NCBI GenBank assembly: GCA_024229275.1
Contig: JAAESQ010000908.1
Coordinates: forward strand, 1-64,000
Reading direction: 5' to 3'
DNA length: 64,000 nt
From: a bacterium
Lineage (GTDB): Bacteria > Acidobacteriota > Thermoanaerobaculia > Thermoanaerobaculales > Sulfomarinibacteraceae
Shown: piece after piece, positions 46,480-54,072 of the stretch
How positions within the stretch are numbered: the stretch's first letter is position 1
Layout: every line of letters starts with the position of its first letter
Made by a program: the position numbers and the translations under genes
The notes under the pieces: model-generated
The model's database searches: none
The model's input: the letters and a program-made list of their open reading frames with translations, nothing else
Told to the model about the DNA's origin: nothing

Positions 46480-46914
46480 TTACTTCACAGACGGCTTGGG
46501 AGAGACCACCTTCTCTGGGTTCGAGAACTTCGCCCACGCTGCCACGACGAAGGCATTGGCGATGGCGACCCATTCCTGGGCGTCGATGCCATCACTGCCC
46601 ATGGCAGCCTGCAAAATGCCCCCGCAGGCTGCTACTCCTGCAACAAGGGCCAGCGCCCACTTCGGGACCTTCGATGCTTTTCCGTCCATCTTTTCCTCCA
46701 GTGCCCTCTCGACTTTGGGTCGAACGACGCGGAGCAACAGTCTGCCCCACCAGGGCGGTTTTGCTTCTTTCGGCTTCGACGGCCGTGGCCCGTGTGTCCG
46801 AACCATAGCGACAGTGAGGTTCTTCCTCATCCTCCGCATGTTTGCAGTGGGGTTCGCCTTCCTCAGTTTCTCCCACTGCAACCGGTCGATCTGCATCCAA
46901 CGTTCGTAGGTCAC
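46480..46914 (-). CDS. Membrane-associated protein, holin-like candidate
   Basis: The product is 144 residues from GTG at 46914 (GTGA overlap). A basic helical N-terminus (RMRKNLTVAMVRTHGPRPSK) is followed by two moderately hydrophobic segments (WALALVAGVAACGGILQAAM and EWVAIANAFVVAAWAKF). It may be a two-TM holin or a virion membrane factor; a separate lysis pair at 51058-51779 makes the holin role uncertain. Confidence 0.6.
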   Translation of the reverse strand: MTYERWMQIDRLQWEKLRKANPTANMRRMRKNLTVAMVRTHGPRPSKPKEAKPPWWGRLLLRVVRPKVERALEEKMDGKASKVPKWALALVAGVAACGGILQAAMGSDGIDAQEWVAIANAFVVAAWAKFSNPEKVVSPKPSVK

Positions 46915-47246
46915 TTCTTCTTTCGCTTCGGCCTTCGCCTTCCTGTCTTCGTTTCGTACTTCATGGAGTACCAGATCCAGAACGCTGCTGGCGCTCCATA
47001 GATGATGACTGGCCAGACCGACGTCGTGAACAAGAAATGCAGGCTCAGCCCTACCCAGAAGGCACTGAACGACCACCGTCGGAGGAACTTGTACCTCTGG
47101 TTCCTCTTCTTCAGAGCCCAGATCCTCCAGATCCACTCCGACTTGGTGCCCTCGAACCTCTTGTCGAACTTGGCCACCAACTCTGGGATCAGGAAGAACC
47201 CGAAGACCAGAAGGAGCCACCAGTAGTCTGTCCAGTCGTAGCTCAC
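46911..47246 (-). CDS. Small multi-TM protein
   Basis: The product is 111 residues from GTG at 47246 (TAGTG overlap). Membrane segments lie near 9-22 (WWLLLVFGFFLIPEL) and 60-95 (FWVGLSLHFLFTTSVWPVII and the next helix), with a very basic C-terminus (GRRRPKRKKK). It lies beside another membrane protein gene, so the pair could be a holin/antiholin or an entry-exclusion set. Confidence 0.65.
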   Translation of the reverse strand: MSYDWTDYWWLLLVFGFFLIPELVAKFDKRFEGTKSEWIWRIWALKKRNQRYKFLRRWSFSAFWVGLSLHFLFTTSVWPVIIYGAPAAFWIWYSMKYETKTGRRRPKRKKK

Positions 47247-47392
47247 TACTTCTTGATCCCCTTGATGTCCTCAGGCTTGTGAGGCTGATCCAGGTTCAGA
47301 CCTCCAGAGCCATGCTTCTCACTCCACATGCCTGCCTGTCTGCCCTTGAAGATGATCTCAGCGATCTTCACCAACCAGTTCGGCAGCTTCAT
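47246..47392 (-). CDS. 48-residue hypothetical protein
   Basis: Read by hand; ATG at 47392 after GGAGGAG. It has an amphipathic N-terminus (MKLPNWLVKIAEIIFKG) and a polar, Lys-rich end. It could lie on the membrane. It overlaps the next gene (TAGTG). Confidence 0.65.
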   Translation of the reverse strand: MKLPNWLVKIAEIIFKGRQAGMWSEKHGSGGLNLDQPHKPEDIKGIKK

Positions 47393-47401
47393 GCTCTCCT
47401 C

Positions 47402-48403
47402 CTACCAGTCGAACTCACCACAAGTCCTTCCGTCTTCGGTGCAGAACTTCGAGTGTCCATGACAACGAGCTTGGGCTCGATTCTCCTTGACGCAGGCGTC
47501 CTCGTTGACACCCTCGACACAAGGATCGAGCTTCTCCCCATCACACCACCACTGCTGCTCCCCGATCTCCTGCTCTTCACAGACTTCCCGATCAGGGTCG
47601 CCCTCATTCCGTAGAGGACACCATGTCCTGTTGGTGAAGCCGGCCTCAGTGCAGTAGTCGAAGCTCTTGACCTGATACACCGTGTCCACATCTTGGTGAT
47701 GCTTCTTCCCCTTGAACCTTGCCTCCAAGCCCGTCGGATCCGGATCGACGCACTCACCGCCTGGAGGCTCAGTGGGGTCCGAGTCTTCATGGCATCCCAC
47801 GAAGACCCCTCTCCCGCTGTTCGTCCACGCACCGTTCCCGAAGAAGACCGCGTGGTTCTCCTCGTAGCTGCCGTCGTCCCTCTGGATGAAGACCGCCTCG
47901 ATCCCGCCGATGAGACACCGGTTGGGCATCTGCTCTCGAAGCTGCTCCGCGAGCTTCTGGAGATTCTCCTGTGGCGGCCGGCCCCTCAGATCGCCGAGGA
48001 TGTTCGTCGCCTCCTTCACCTCGTCCTGGAAGTCAGCCCCAGGTGTCGGGCAGTCGATGGCAACGAGGTTGCTCTCCTCGACACAACCCCCTGTTCCAGG
48101 AGGAGGAGTCGGCTGAGGTGGACCAGGATCACAATCCGAGGCGTACTCGCAATGCTCTGGGTTGTTGGTCGGGTTGTGCGAGCAGGGGCTCTCCTCGGTG
48201 CTGCACGTCTGCGGAGGATCTGTCTCGTGGCACCCCGGCACCTCCAGTGGGCATTTCCACGGGGTCGCGGTCGGAGTAGGCTCTGGTGTTGGTTCAGGGT
48301 TAGGTATTCCATTGCAGGAAGGCAAAACCCCTATGGCACATAGAGTTACGAACGAAAGAATGTGAGAAAAAATTCTCAAGTTCCCTCCTAGTCGAGAACG
48401 CAC
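47402..48403 (-). CDS. Cys-rich lipoprotein-like protein
   Basis: The product is 333 residues. A signal peptide (residues about 10-28, IFSHILSFVTLCAIG) ends in the lipobox VLPSC. A Pro/Thr linker (NPEPTPEPTPTATP) follows, then a Cys-rich domain with more than 20 Cys, probably disulfide-bonded outside the membrane. A lipoprotein in a late virion operon is unusual. It might be a surface exclusion protein, a cell-envelope disruptor, or a host-derived gene. Confidence 0.7.
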   Translation of the reverse strand: MRSRLGGNLRIFSHILSFVTLCAIGVLPSCNGIPNPEPTPEPTPTATPWKCPLEVPGCHETDPPQTCSTEESPCSHNPTNNPEHCEYASDCDPGPPQPTPPPGTGGCVEESNLVAIDCPTPGADFQDEVKEATNILGDLRGRPPQENLQKLAEQLREQMPNRCLIGGIEAVFIQRDDGSYEENHAVFFGNGAWTNSGRGVFVGCHEDSDPTEPPGGECVDPDPTGLEARFKGKKHHQDVDTVYQVKSFDYCTEAGFTNRTWCPLRNEGDPDREVCEEQEIGEQQWWCDGEKLDPCVEGVNEDACVKENRAQARCHGHSKFCTEDGRTCGEFDW

Positions 48404-49353
48404 TCACACCGGAACGTCGTGTTGCCGTGCCAGGACGCCTCGATGTCACCACACTTTGCCCGTTCGCAGTCGATCTTCTCGTTCCTCCACCAAAGGCAGA
48501 GGTTCGAATTGTCGATGGCGTGAGACCAGCAGGTGTTCTGCTGTCCTCGGTTCAGGCTCAGCCCCGACTTCCAAATCGAACCGTCGTCCTCGACTCGGTA
48601 GTCACTCCCGGTGTTCGAGAGGTAGGTGACGCAGTACCGTCCACGCCAGTCTCCACCTTCCCGTTCGGTCCACGTCTCTGGCTCGGGATCAGGCTTGCAC
48701 TTGTAGTCGATGGTCTTCGTGCAGACCTTCGTCCTCTCGCACTCGCCTTCCTTCCACTCCGAGCATTTCACTGTCTCCTTCGGGTCCTCGACGCAGATCT
48801 TCTTGCACTTCGACTGGTCAACCGAGAAGCTGTCGCCCACCACGAAGGAACTGTCCGGGATCCCTCCAGGACCCCAGGAGTCGTCCACCTGGACGGTGCA
48901 GACGCCATCCGATCCCTTCGGAAGGGTCACCCTCACCCAGTATTCGCACGACTTCCCCGGCTCCACCTCGGTGCAGCCTCCATGATTCGGGGTGCCGGTC
49001 GGGGTCTGTTGAGTGGCACACGTCACCTGATCGTCGTTGAAGGCCGAGAGGCGCGAATACTTCTTCACGTTCGACTGGTTCTCCAGCAGGAACCTTCTGA
49101 GTCCACCGTTCTTGTGGCAGGATCCAGGTCCCCACTCGTCGTAGACCACGGTCACCTTCAGACCGTTCTTCGTCCACGTATCTCCAGCCCCTCCACCAAC
49201 AGCGGTAGGAGTCACGTCCTGCGATGTCGGCGCAACGGCCTCGGGTGCCACTGGGCTGGGAACCGTTCCTTCTGGTCCGCCACAGTTGCTTCCAAGGGTG
49301 CCCAAGGCACAACCCACGATGAGCATGAGCCCTGTCCAACTTCGTACTCTCAC
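48388..49353 (-). CDS. Exported Cys-rich protein
   Basis: The product is 321 residues. The N-terminus (RSWTGLMLIVGCALGTLGSNC) looks like a signal peptide, but SNC is a poor lipobox, so lipidation is uncertain. The exported part is Cys- and Trp-rich, with CSEWKEGECERTKVC and GRYCVTYL, and beta-rich blocks (VTVVYDEWGPGSC). No domain is recognised. It overlaps the lipoprotein gene at 47402 by 16 bases and is probably co-expressed with it. Confidence 0.68.
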   Translation of the reverse strand: MRVRSWTGLMLIVGCALGTLGSNCGGPEGTVPSPVAPEAVAPTSQDVTPTAVGGGAGDTWTKNGLKVTVVYDEWGPGSCHKNGGLRRFLLENQSNVKKYSRLSAFNDDQVTCATQQTPTGTPNHGGCTEVEPGKSCEYWVRVTLPKGSDGVCTVQVDDSWGPGGIPDSSFVVGDSFSVDQSKCKKICVEDPKETVKCSEWKEGECERTKVCTKTIDYKCKPDPEPETWTEREGGDWRGRYCVTYLSNTGSDYRVEDDGSIWKSGLSLNRGQQNTCWSHAIDNSNLCLWWRNEKIDCERAKCGDIEASWHGNTTFRCECVLD

Positions 49354-49362
49354 AAAGCCTCC

Positions 49363-49854
49363 TTACAGATACCAGTCCTTGCCCCAGGACGCTTGTCCCC
49401 CTTTTCCTGCGGGGTCTGCGAAGAAGCTGGTCCCGTACATCTGGTTCATCCACTCGGCCTTGCTCTTCCCCTGTTCCTGAGCTTGCCGAGCCATGTTCTG
49501 TTTCGCCGCAGCGTACTGCTCCTGCGACATGTCCTGGCCTCCACCCTGCTGTTGGTTGAAGGCTTGCTGCTGCTGCCCTGCCGTGGCCTGTTGAGGGGGA
49601 GGGGGAGCAGGCCGACTGAAGCCACCACCACCTCCACGACTCGCACCACCAATGGAGGTCTGTCCTCCACCGCCTCCTCCACCGGAGGAAAGCTGAGGAC
49701 CGCCACCACCTCGCCTTGGGCGACGGGCTCCACCGAAACCTCCACCAGCACCTGCCTGAGGAAGCCTTGGCTGACCACCACCCCCGAAGTTGCTGCCACC
49801 TCCACCTCTGGAGTGGCCGGCACCACCGCCGAATCCGAGTGCCCCGAATCCCAT
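49363..49854 (-). CDS. Gly-rich virion protein
   Basis: The product is 163 residues. ATG at 49854 (MGFGALGFGG) overlaps the previous stop (TAATG). The first 90 residues are Gly runs with Arg, Ser and Pro, followed by a Gln-rich part and a C-terminus with SKAEWMNQMYGTSFF. Possibly a disordered internal or tail-associated protein, like the Gly-rich gene at 42062. Confidence 0.6.
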   Translation of the reverse strand: MGFGALGFGGGAGHSRGGGGSNFGGGGQPRLPQAGAGGGFGGARRPRRGGGGPQLSSGGGGGGGQTSIGGASRGGGGGFSRPAPPPPQQATAGQQQQAFNQQQGGGQDMSQEQYAAAKQNMARQAQEQGKSKAEWMNQMYGTSFFADPAGKGGQASWGKDWYL

Positions 49855-50255
49855 TACATCCCCCTGACCTGGGGTCGTCCGACCAATTCTCCATTGTCTT
49901 TGGTCTTGATCGAATGACAGTTGGGACAAAGAACTTGTGTGTGGTGGAACTCGTCCCAGATCTTCGGATTCGTAATCACTCGTCCTGCCCAGAAGGAATT
50001 CGTCTCCTTCTTCCTCTGGAACGGGACGATATGATCGAACTGAAGGACATCAGGCCGTTCTTTCCAACCACAGAGTTCACACTTTCCTCCAACTTGTCGA
50101 AGGAGGTACATCTTGTTGTTGATCCTCTGCCTCTTGTAGTAGTCCTTGTGGCAGGGGATGCACCAAGCATTCAAGCCCTGCCACATTCTTCCGTTGTAGG
50201 GATGAAACTGTTTGGAGTCCTTCTCCTCTTTGCACTTAGAGCAAGTCTTGCTCAT
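49854..50255 (-). CDS. HNH endonuclease
   Basis: The product is 133 residues. ATG at 50255 (MSKTCSKCKE) is preferred over the track's upstream start. Two CxxC zinc pairs (CSKC, CIPC) precede CELCGW, LQFDHIVPF and LCPNCHSIKT, the H-N-H core of ββα-metal nucleases. It is probably a homing endonuclease that has landed between two virion genes; no intron is visible. Confidence 0.85.
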   Translation of the reverse strand: MSKTCSKCKEEKDSKQFHPYNGRMWQGLNAWCIPCHKDYYKRQRINNKMYLLRQVGGKCELCGWKERPDVLQFDHIVPFQRKKETNSFWAGRVITNPKIWDEFHHTQVLCPNCHSIKTKDNGELVGRPQVRGM

Positions 50256-50257
50256 AG

Positions 50258-51058
50258 CTACATTCCGCCTGTGTAGAAGGTTGGTTGCACTGGCGGGGGA
50301 GGCCACGGTGCGGTCGGCTGTGCGAAGTTCCCGCTCGCCTGTGGAGCCTGCGGGTACTCCGGAGGAGCAGGACCAGCGTTCGTCATGAACTGGTCAGGCT
50401 GCTGAGGAGCAGTGGGCATGCTGCCTCCAGGCAAAGCTGGCTCGATCCCCACCGGTCCTGCCACCTCTTCCTCTCCTCCTTCGAACCCTGCTGCCTGATC
50501 TGCTGCCTTGGTGGCCTCAGGCTGCTGTTCTGAGCCTCCACCGATCTCCCCTGGCACCTGCCGTTCCGGCATGGCAAAGGAGACTGGCTCTCCAGGCTGC
50601 CTTTCAGCAAGCTGCTCAGCCGAACCCTGAGCCACAGGCAGGTTCGTCTCTGTCCCTGCCTCTGTCTCGACAGTCGGCTCTCCAGTGTCCGGGGTAATGT
50701 CCTCTTCCTCGGCGACCTCCTCGACCGGCTTGGCTGCCTTCGCGTCTGCCTTGGCACCCTTGGCCTTCCGGAGCTTCCTGTTGATCCACTTCCTATGCTC
50801 TGGATCAGCAAGGTCTTCTGCTGATCCCACGTTCTTACTGCCCAGGATCTTCCTGGCTCTGCGCTCCCAAGGACTGTCCCACTCCTGCACACCCTGAGCT
50901 TGCTGTCCTGCGGTCGCCTGCGGTGAATCAGGAGCAGGAGGCGCCGTCGGATTGGCCGGCTGTGTGCTCGGCAGACCCGGCTTCTCAGGCTCAGCAGGGC
51001 GCTGAGGAGTCCCTCCTCCACCGCCTCCGTACTCTCTTGGGGCTTCACGGTAGGCCAT
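50258..51058 (-). CDS. Disordered Pro/Glu-rich virion protein
   Basis: The product is 266 residues from ATG at 51058 (TGATG overlap). It is low-complexity (Pro, Gln, Ala, Glu), with a basic helical segment (RKWINRKLRKAKGAKADAKA) and many acidic stretches. No domain is recognised. It might be an internal or decoration protein; it also could be a late regulator. Confidence 0.6.
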   Translation of the reverse strand: MAYREAPREYGGGGGGTPQRPAEPEKPGLPSTQPANPTAPPAPDSPQATAGQQAQGVQEWDSPWERRARKILGSKNVGSAEDLADPEHRKWINRKLRKAKGAKADAKAAKPVEEVAEEEDITPDTGEPTVETEAGTETNLPVAQGSAEQLAERQPGEPVSFAMPERQVPGEIGGGSEQQPEATKAADQAAGFEGGEEEVAGPVGIEPALPGGSMPTAPQQPDQFMTNAGPAPPEYPQAPQASGNFAQPTAPWPPPPVQPTFYTGGM

Positions 51059-51378
51059 CAGTCACTCTCTCCCCACCACATCACGTCCTGCGGGAAGTCG
51101 GGCTCCTCGGCGACGTCCGCGTGAACGTGCAGATTGTAGACCCCAATCCTCCGGAACCCAACATTCTGGAGAGCCTGGATCATCCTGAATCGAGGCATCG
51201 ACTGGCTGCACCGGATGTCCACTGCCAGCCCCTTCCCATGCGCCTTCGGGTCTCCAGGGCGGTACCCGCTCGTGATGGTGAACGGAACCCCAGACTGCTC
51301 TCGTGCCCAGTCGAGCCTCTCCACCAACATGGGATTCAGACCTTCAATCTCCTTGGCAGTGAAATGCTTGGCCATCAT
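51058..51378 (-). CDS. Endolysin, M15-type peptidase
   Basis: The product is 106 residues. SGYRPGDPKAHGKGLAVDIR (37-56) gives zinc ligands His47 and Asp54, and LHVHAD (83-88) supplies the last His, as in VanY/L-alanyl-D-glutamate peptidases of family M15. It cuts peptidoglycan peptides. It has no signal peptide, so it needs a holin, probably the membrane protein directly upstream. It is short for the family but has all catalytic residues. Confidence 0.88.
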   Translation of the reverse strand: MMAKHFTAKEIEGLNPMLVERLDWAREQSGVPFTITSGYRPGDPKAHGKGLAVDIRCSQSMPRFRMIQALQNVGFRRIGVYNLHVHADVAEEPDFPQDVMWWGESD

Positions 51379-51779
51379 TCAGGCTCTGGTCTTTCTGGAG
51401 GAGCAGGCGTCAACTCCAAAACCGGCTTTACCTGATTGCGTCTCTGACTCGGAAGGGTGAAGAGGATGTCGATGATCTTCTGCTGCCCTGCCACGATGGA
51501 CTTCTGCCCCTCCTTCAAATCCTTCACATCTCCCTTGATGTACTCGACGTCCTTCTTCACCAGTCCGAGTTCCTCCCGGTTGTGGTTGGAGTTGCCCAGA
51601 GCCGTGTCGGCAGTCCCGTAGACCAAGGTGAAGGCCCACCCACCGAGCCCAATGACGACAGTCAGGAGGAGAGTCAGGAAGGCTCCCACTGCCCACTTCG
51701 TCAGACGATCCGGTCCACGGGCAGCTCGGACTGCGCTGTAGTCCCCGGATTCTCTCGTGTAGCCTCTAGTGCTAGTCAT
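51375..51779 (-). CDS. Membrane protein with coiled coil, holin or spanin-like
   Basis: The product is 134 residues. ATG at 51779 (MTSTRGYTRE) is preferred over the track's TTG. One membrane helix (WAVGAFLTLLLTVVIGLGGW, about 31-50) is followed by a coiled coil (ELGLVKKDVEYIKGDVKDLK) and a Pro-rich tail. Its gene overlaps the endolysin gene (ATGA). N-in, C-out topology fits a spanin-type or single-TM holin. Confidence 0.7.
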   Translation of the reverse strand: MTSTRGYTRESGDYSAVRAARGPDRLTKWAVGAFLTLLLTVVIGLGGWAFTLVYGTADTALGNSNHNREELGLVKKDVEYIKGDVKDLKEGQKSIVAGQQKIIDILFTLPSQRRNQVKPVLELTPAPPERPEPE

Positions 51780-51791
51780 GGATTGCAATCC

Positions 51792-52565
51792 CTAGTATGG
51801 CGCGAACGTGGTCAGTAGAGCGTTCCGTTCAGCATCCGAGATCTCCCGGTCGAAGATCGCAATCTCATCTACCTGCAACCCAAAGGGAAAGCTGCACCCA
51901 AGCCCACTGGCGTAGAAGGACCCAGTTGGTGTGTAGGAGGCAGCAGAAACAGCGTTGGACACCTTGACCGTCCCGTTGTTGACGTTGCAGTGCAGCTTCC
52001 CGTTGGATGCCGACCTCCAGGCAATGAACAAGCTGAAGGTGGCATCTACGGTCGGGCCAAACTCAGTGGTTGAAACAAGGCACACAGATCCTCCACCAGC
52101 CTGTTCTCCTATTCGAATGTCGAGCCCGCCGAGATCGTTGACGAGAGTCTGGAGTCCAAGGGTGTCACCGTTCACAATCCCGCTGAAGTTCCCCTCCCCA
52201 GAGATGTCGGTGGGGAACCAGAAGCTCATTGTCCACTCGGAGCCGAGGTTGACGGCCGTTGCTGTGAGACAGGCTACTGGTGCAAGGCTAGACTGTACCC
52301 CGTTGCCATCACGTCCAGCAATCACCGAGACGTTGTCTCCGGTCCCCTCGGTCAGATCGTTCGCCGAACAGTCGTTCACCCTGGTGGCCCCGACACCCTC
52401 ATTCAGGTTCCAGCACTCAACGGCGTCGGTCAGGTCTGGTCCCACAGGGCTCACCCCACCAATTGCTGCATCACAGGTGTCAGGGGGGTAGCCCTTTGGG
52501 CATTCCACCTCCTGAGCCACCAGCATCGGGGCCATCAGGAATACGAGCAGGAGTAGTTTCTTCAT
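51792..52565 (-). CDS. Exported LamG-like protein
   Basis: The product is 257 residues with a Sec signal peptide (KKLLLLVFLMAPMLVAQ). The mature N-terminus has CPKGYPPDTCD, shared with the next gene. The rest resembles a concanavalin/LamG beta-sandwich (VNLGSEWTMSFWFPTD, DEIAIFDREISDAERNAL), a carbohydrate-binding fold. An exported lectin in the late operon may bind host or neighbour-cell glycans, or decorate the virion after lysis. Confidence 0.72.
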   Translation of the reverse strand: MKKLLLLVFLMAPMLVAQEVECPKGYPPDTCDAAIGGVSPVGPDLTDAVECWNLNEGVGATRVNDCSANDLTEGTGDNVSVIAGRDGNGVQSSLAPVACLTATAVNLGSEWTMSFWFPTDISGEGNFSGIVNGDTLGLQTLVNDLGGLDIRIGEQAGGGSVCLVSTTEFGPTVDATFSLFIAWRSASNGKLHCNVNNGTVKVSNAVSAASYTPTGSFYASGLGCSFPFGLQVDEIAIFDREISDAERNALLTTFAPY

Positions 52566-52987
52566 GGTCTTGCCGCTGCGAACAGAGTAGTGATCGAGAA
52601 GCAGTCCGTAGACTGCGAAGCATTGATTGCAATCTCCCCGGCGATCCTGTCAGGGACGTTGTAGTCGTCCGTGAACACTTCGCAGGAGTCGGCATCGTTG
52701 ACCGAAGTCCAAGTAGTAACAACAGGCCCAGCCTCACAGCTTGTGAGGGCGAACCCCGACGGGGGAGTATCGTCAGTGGTAATCCCAGGTATTCCACCAC
52801 AAGTGTCGTAGGCGATGAGCAGGTTGTTCAGGGTGTAGCACGGGCAGTCGAGGATTGGTGGGGGAGCAATTGGAGTCACCCCAATCCCACCCTCATCACA
52901 GGTGTCAGGAGGATAACTGGAGGGACAGTCCGACTGCGCCCACACGAACATGGGAGCCAGAAGCAGCAGTAGAAGGAGATTCTTCAA
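52562..52987 (-). CDS. Exported Cys-rich protein
   Basis: The product is 141 residues with a Sec signal peptide (KNLLLLLLLAPMFVWAQ). The mature start has CPSSYPPDTCDEGGIGV, matching the next gene's N-terminus, so the two arose by duplication of this exported part. The rest has many Cys and Thr. No domain is recognised. Confidence 0.7.
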   Translation of the reverse strand: MKNLLLLLLLAPMFVWAQSDCPSSYPPDTCDEGGIGVTPIAPPPILDCPCYTLNNLLIAYDTCGGIPGITTDDTPPSGFALTSCEAGPVVTTWTSVNDADSCEVFTDDYNVPDRIAGEIAINASQSTDCFSITTLFAAARP

Positions 52988-52989
52988 GG

Positions 52990-53736
52990 CTACCTCCCTA
53001 CATCGATTGTCCCGTAGATCTCCTCGCGGACCGCGTTGTCCGTCCCGTCGTCCCGAATTCCGATTCGACAGAACGCAAAGGCGTTGTTGGCCAGCCCTCG
53101 GGTAAAGCGATCACCTGTGGAGGCAAACGAGCAGACGCTGGTGGACAGAGTACCGAACCCACAATCTGAAGCCGGTCCCGGATAGACCTGGACTGGCTGA
53201 GCCCCAGGGGCTCCGCTCAGGCATTCCCAGACCACTTCCAAAGCACCAAGGTCACCTGCGTCGTATTGGATCCCCAGGTTGATGTTGGTGTAGCCCGAAA
53301 CAGAGATCCACCCGTCAGTCACTGCTGTCCCACAGACGGTCTTTTTGTACCTCCAGGTGAACCCACCAGTAAGATCGACAGCGTCTGCCACTGTGATCGT
53401 GTCGTCATCAGCATTGGTGACCACAGTCAGGACCTCGACGTTCCCGTTCGAACGCCGGACATTGAGGACATCCCCAATGTCTACCACTGCAAACACGTCG
53501 TCAGCAGCATTCACCCCAGTGACTGTGATGCTGGAGCCTGAAGTCTCGATCTGGCCAGCTCCGTTGATGGAGTTCCCGAAGGGGTCGTTGTTCTCCCCCT
53601 CCACCACACAGTAGGTGAGAGTCGAGGTTTCCAGGTCGTAGTTGTAGGCGAAGTTCCCAGACTTGAGGACACCCGGTTGAGAGTCCTGCGCGAAGGCAAA
53701 GGCCGGGAACAACAGCGCCACGGCCACAACCAGCAC
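52990..53736 (-). CDS. Nested internal start giving a signal-peptide product
   Basis: Codon 113 of the longer frame is a GTG at 53736, nine bases after an AAGGAG ribosome site that lies inside the coding sequence. Starting there yields a 248-residue protein beginning with a typical signal peptide (MLVVAVALLFPAFAFAQ). This is better explained as a second start than as a chance membrane segment. Confidence 0.5.
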   Translation of the reverse strand: MLVVAVALLFPAFAFAQDSQPGVLKSGNFAYNYDLETSTLTYCVVEGENNDPFGNSINGAGQIETSGSSITVTGVNAADDVFAVVDIGDVLNVRRSNGNVEVLTVVTNADDDTITVADAVDLTGGFTWRYKKTVCGTAVTDGWISVSGYTNINLGIQYDAGDLGALEVVWECLSGAPGAQPVQVYPGPASDCGFGTLSTSVCSFASTGDRFTRGLANNAFAFCRIGIRDDGTDNAVREEIYGTIDVGR

Positions 53737-54072
53737 CCTCAGGTACTCCTTGGCTGTGGTCACAGCAGGTGGTTCGTCAGGAGCCAGACCGGCTTCACGC
53801 TCGTCCTTGGTGGTCTTGTGCCAGTCGAGGACGACTGCCTCGGCCCACTTCTTGTTGCCGGCTTCCCACTCGGCCTTGGCGATCTTCTTCAGGCTAGATT
53901 CACCCTTGCCTCGGGCGATGTAGCCAACTCCGAACCTCCCGAACAGGTTGACGACATGCTTGGCTTCCGCTTCGTCATCGAAGACCGAGATGCTGTCTGG
54001 AGCCAAGGTTCGGGCCTTGGAGTCGAACATGTACTGGAGCGGTTCGACACACGGACTGTAGACTGCCTTCAT
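52990..54072 (-). CDS. Hypothetical protein fused to an exported beta-rich domain
   Basis: The product is 360 residues. ATG at 54072 follows GGGAGG. Residues 1-105 are cytosolic-looking (AEAKHVVNLFGRFGVGYIA) and unlike the rest. Residues 112-129 (RVLVVAVALLFPAFAFAQ) form an internal signal peptide, after which comes a beta-rich, Cys-containing region with Ig-like strand blocks. An internal start could give the exported part alone (see the nested feature). A fused gene with two products is plausible. Confidence 0.65.
   Translation of the reverse strand: MKAVYSPCVEPLQYMFDSKARTLAPDSISVFDDEAEAKHVVNLFGRFGVGYIARGKGESSLKKIAKAEWEAGNKKWAEAVVLDWHKTTKDEREAGLAPDEPPAVTTAKEYLRVLVVAVALLFPAFAFAQDSQPGVLKSGNFAYNYDLETSTLTYCVVEGENNDPFGNSINGAGQIETSGSSITVTGVNAADDVFAVVDIGDVLNVRRSNGNVEVLTVVTNADDDTITVADAVDLTGGFTWRYKKTVCGTAVTDGWISVSGYTNINLGIQYDAGDLGALEVVWECLSGAPGAQPVQVYPGPASDCGFGTLSTSVCSFASTGDRFTRGLANNAFAFCRIGIRDDGTDNAVREEIYGTIDVGR

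Noticed and set aside
49479-49490. GCTTGCCGA in the late region
   Set aside because: Inside coding sequence of a Gln-rich protein and without promoter layout; treated as chance.
48427-49917. 496-residue plus-strand ORF
   Set aside because: Antisense shadow of the exported protein and Gly-rich genes; no ribosome site and no protein-like pattern.
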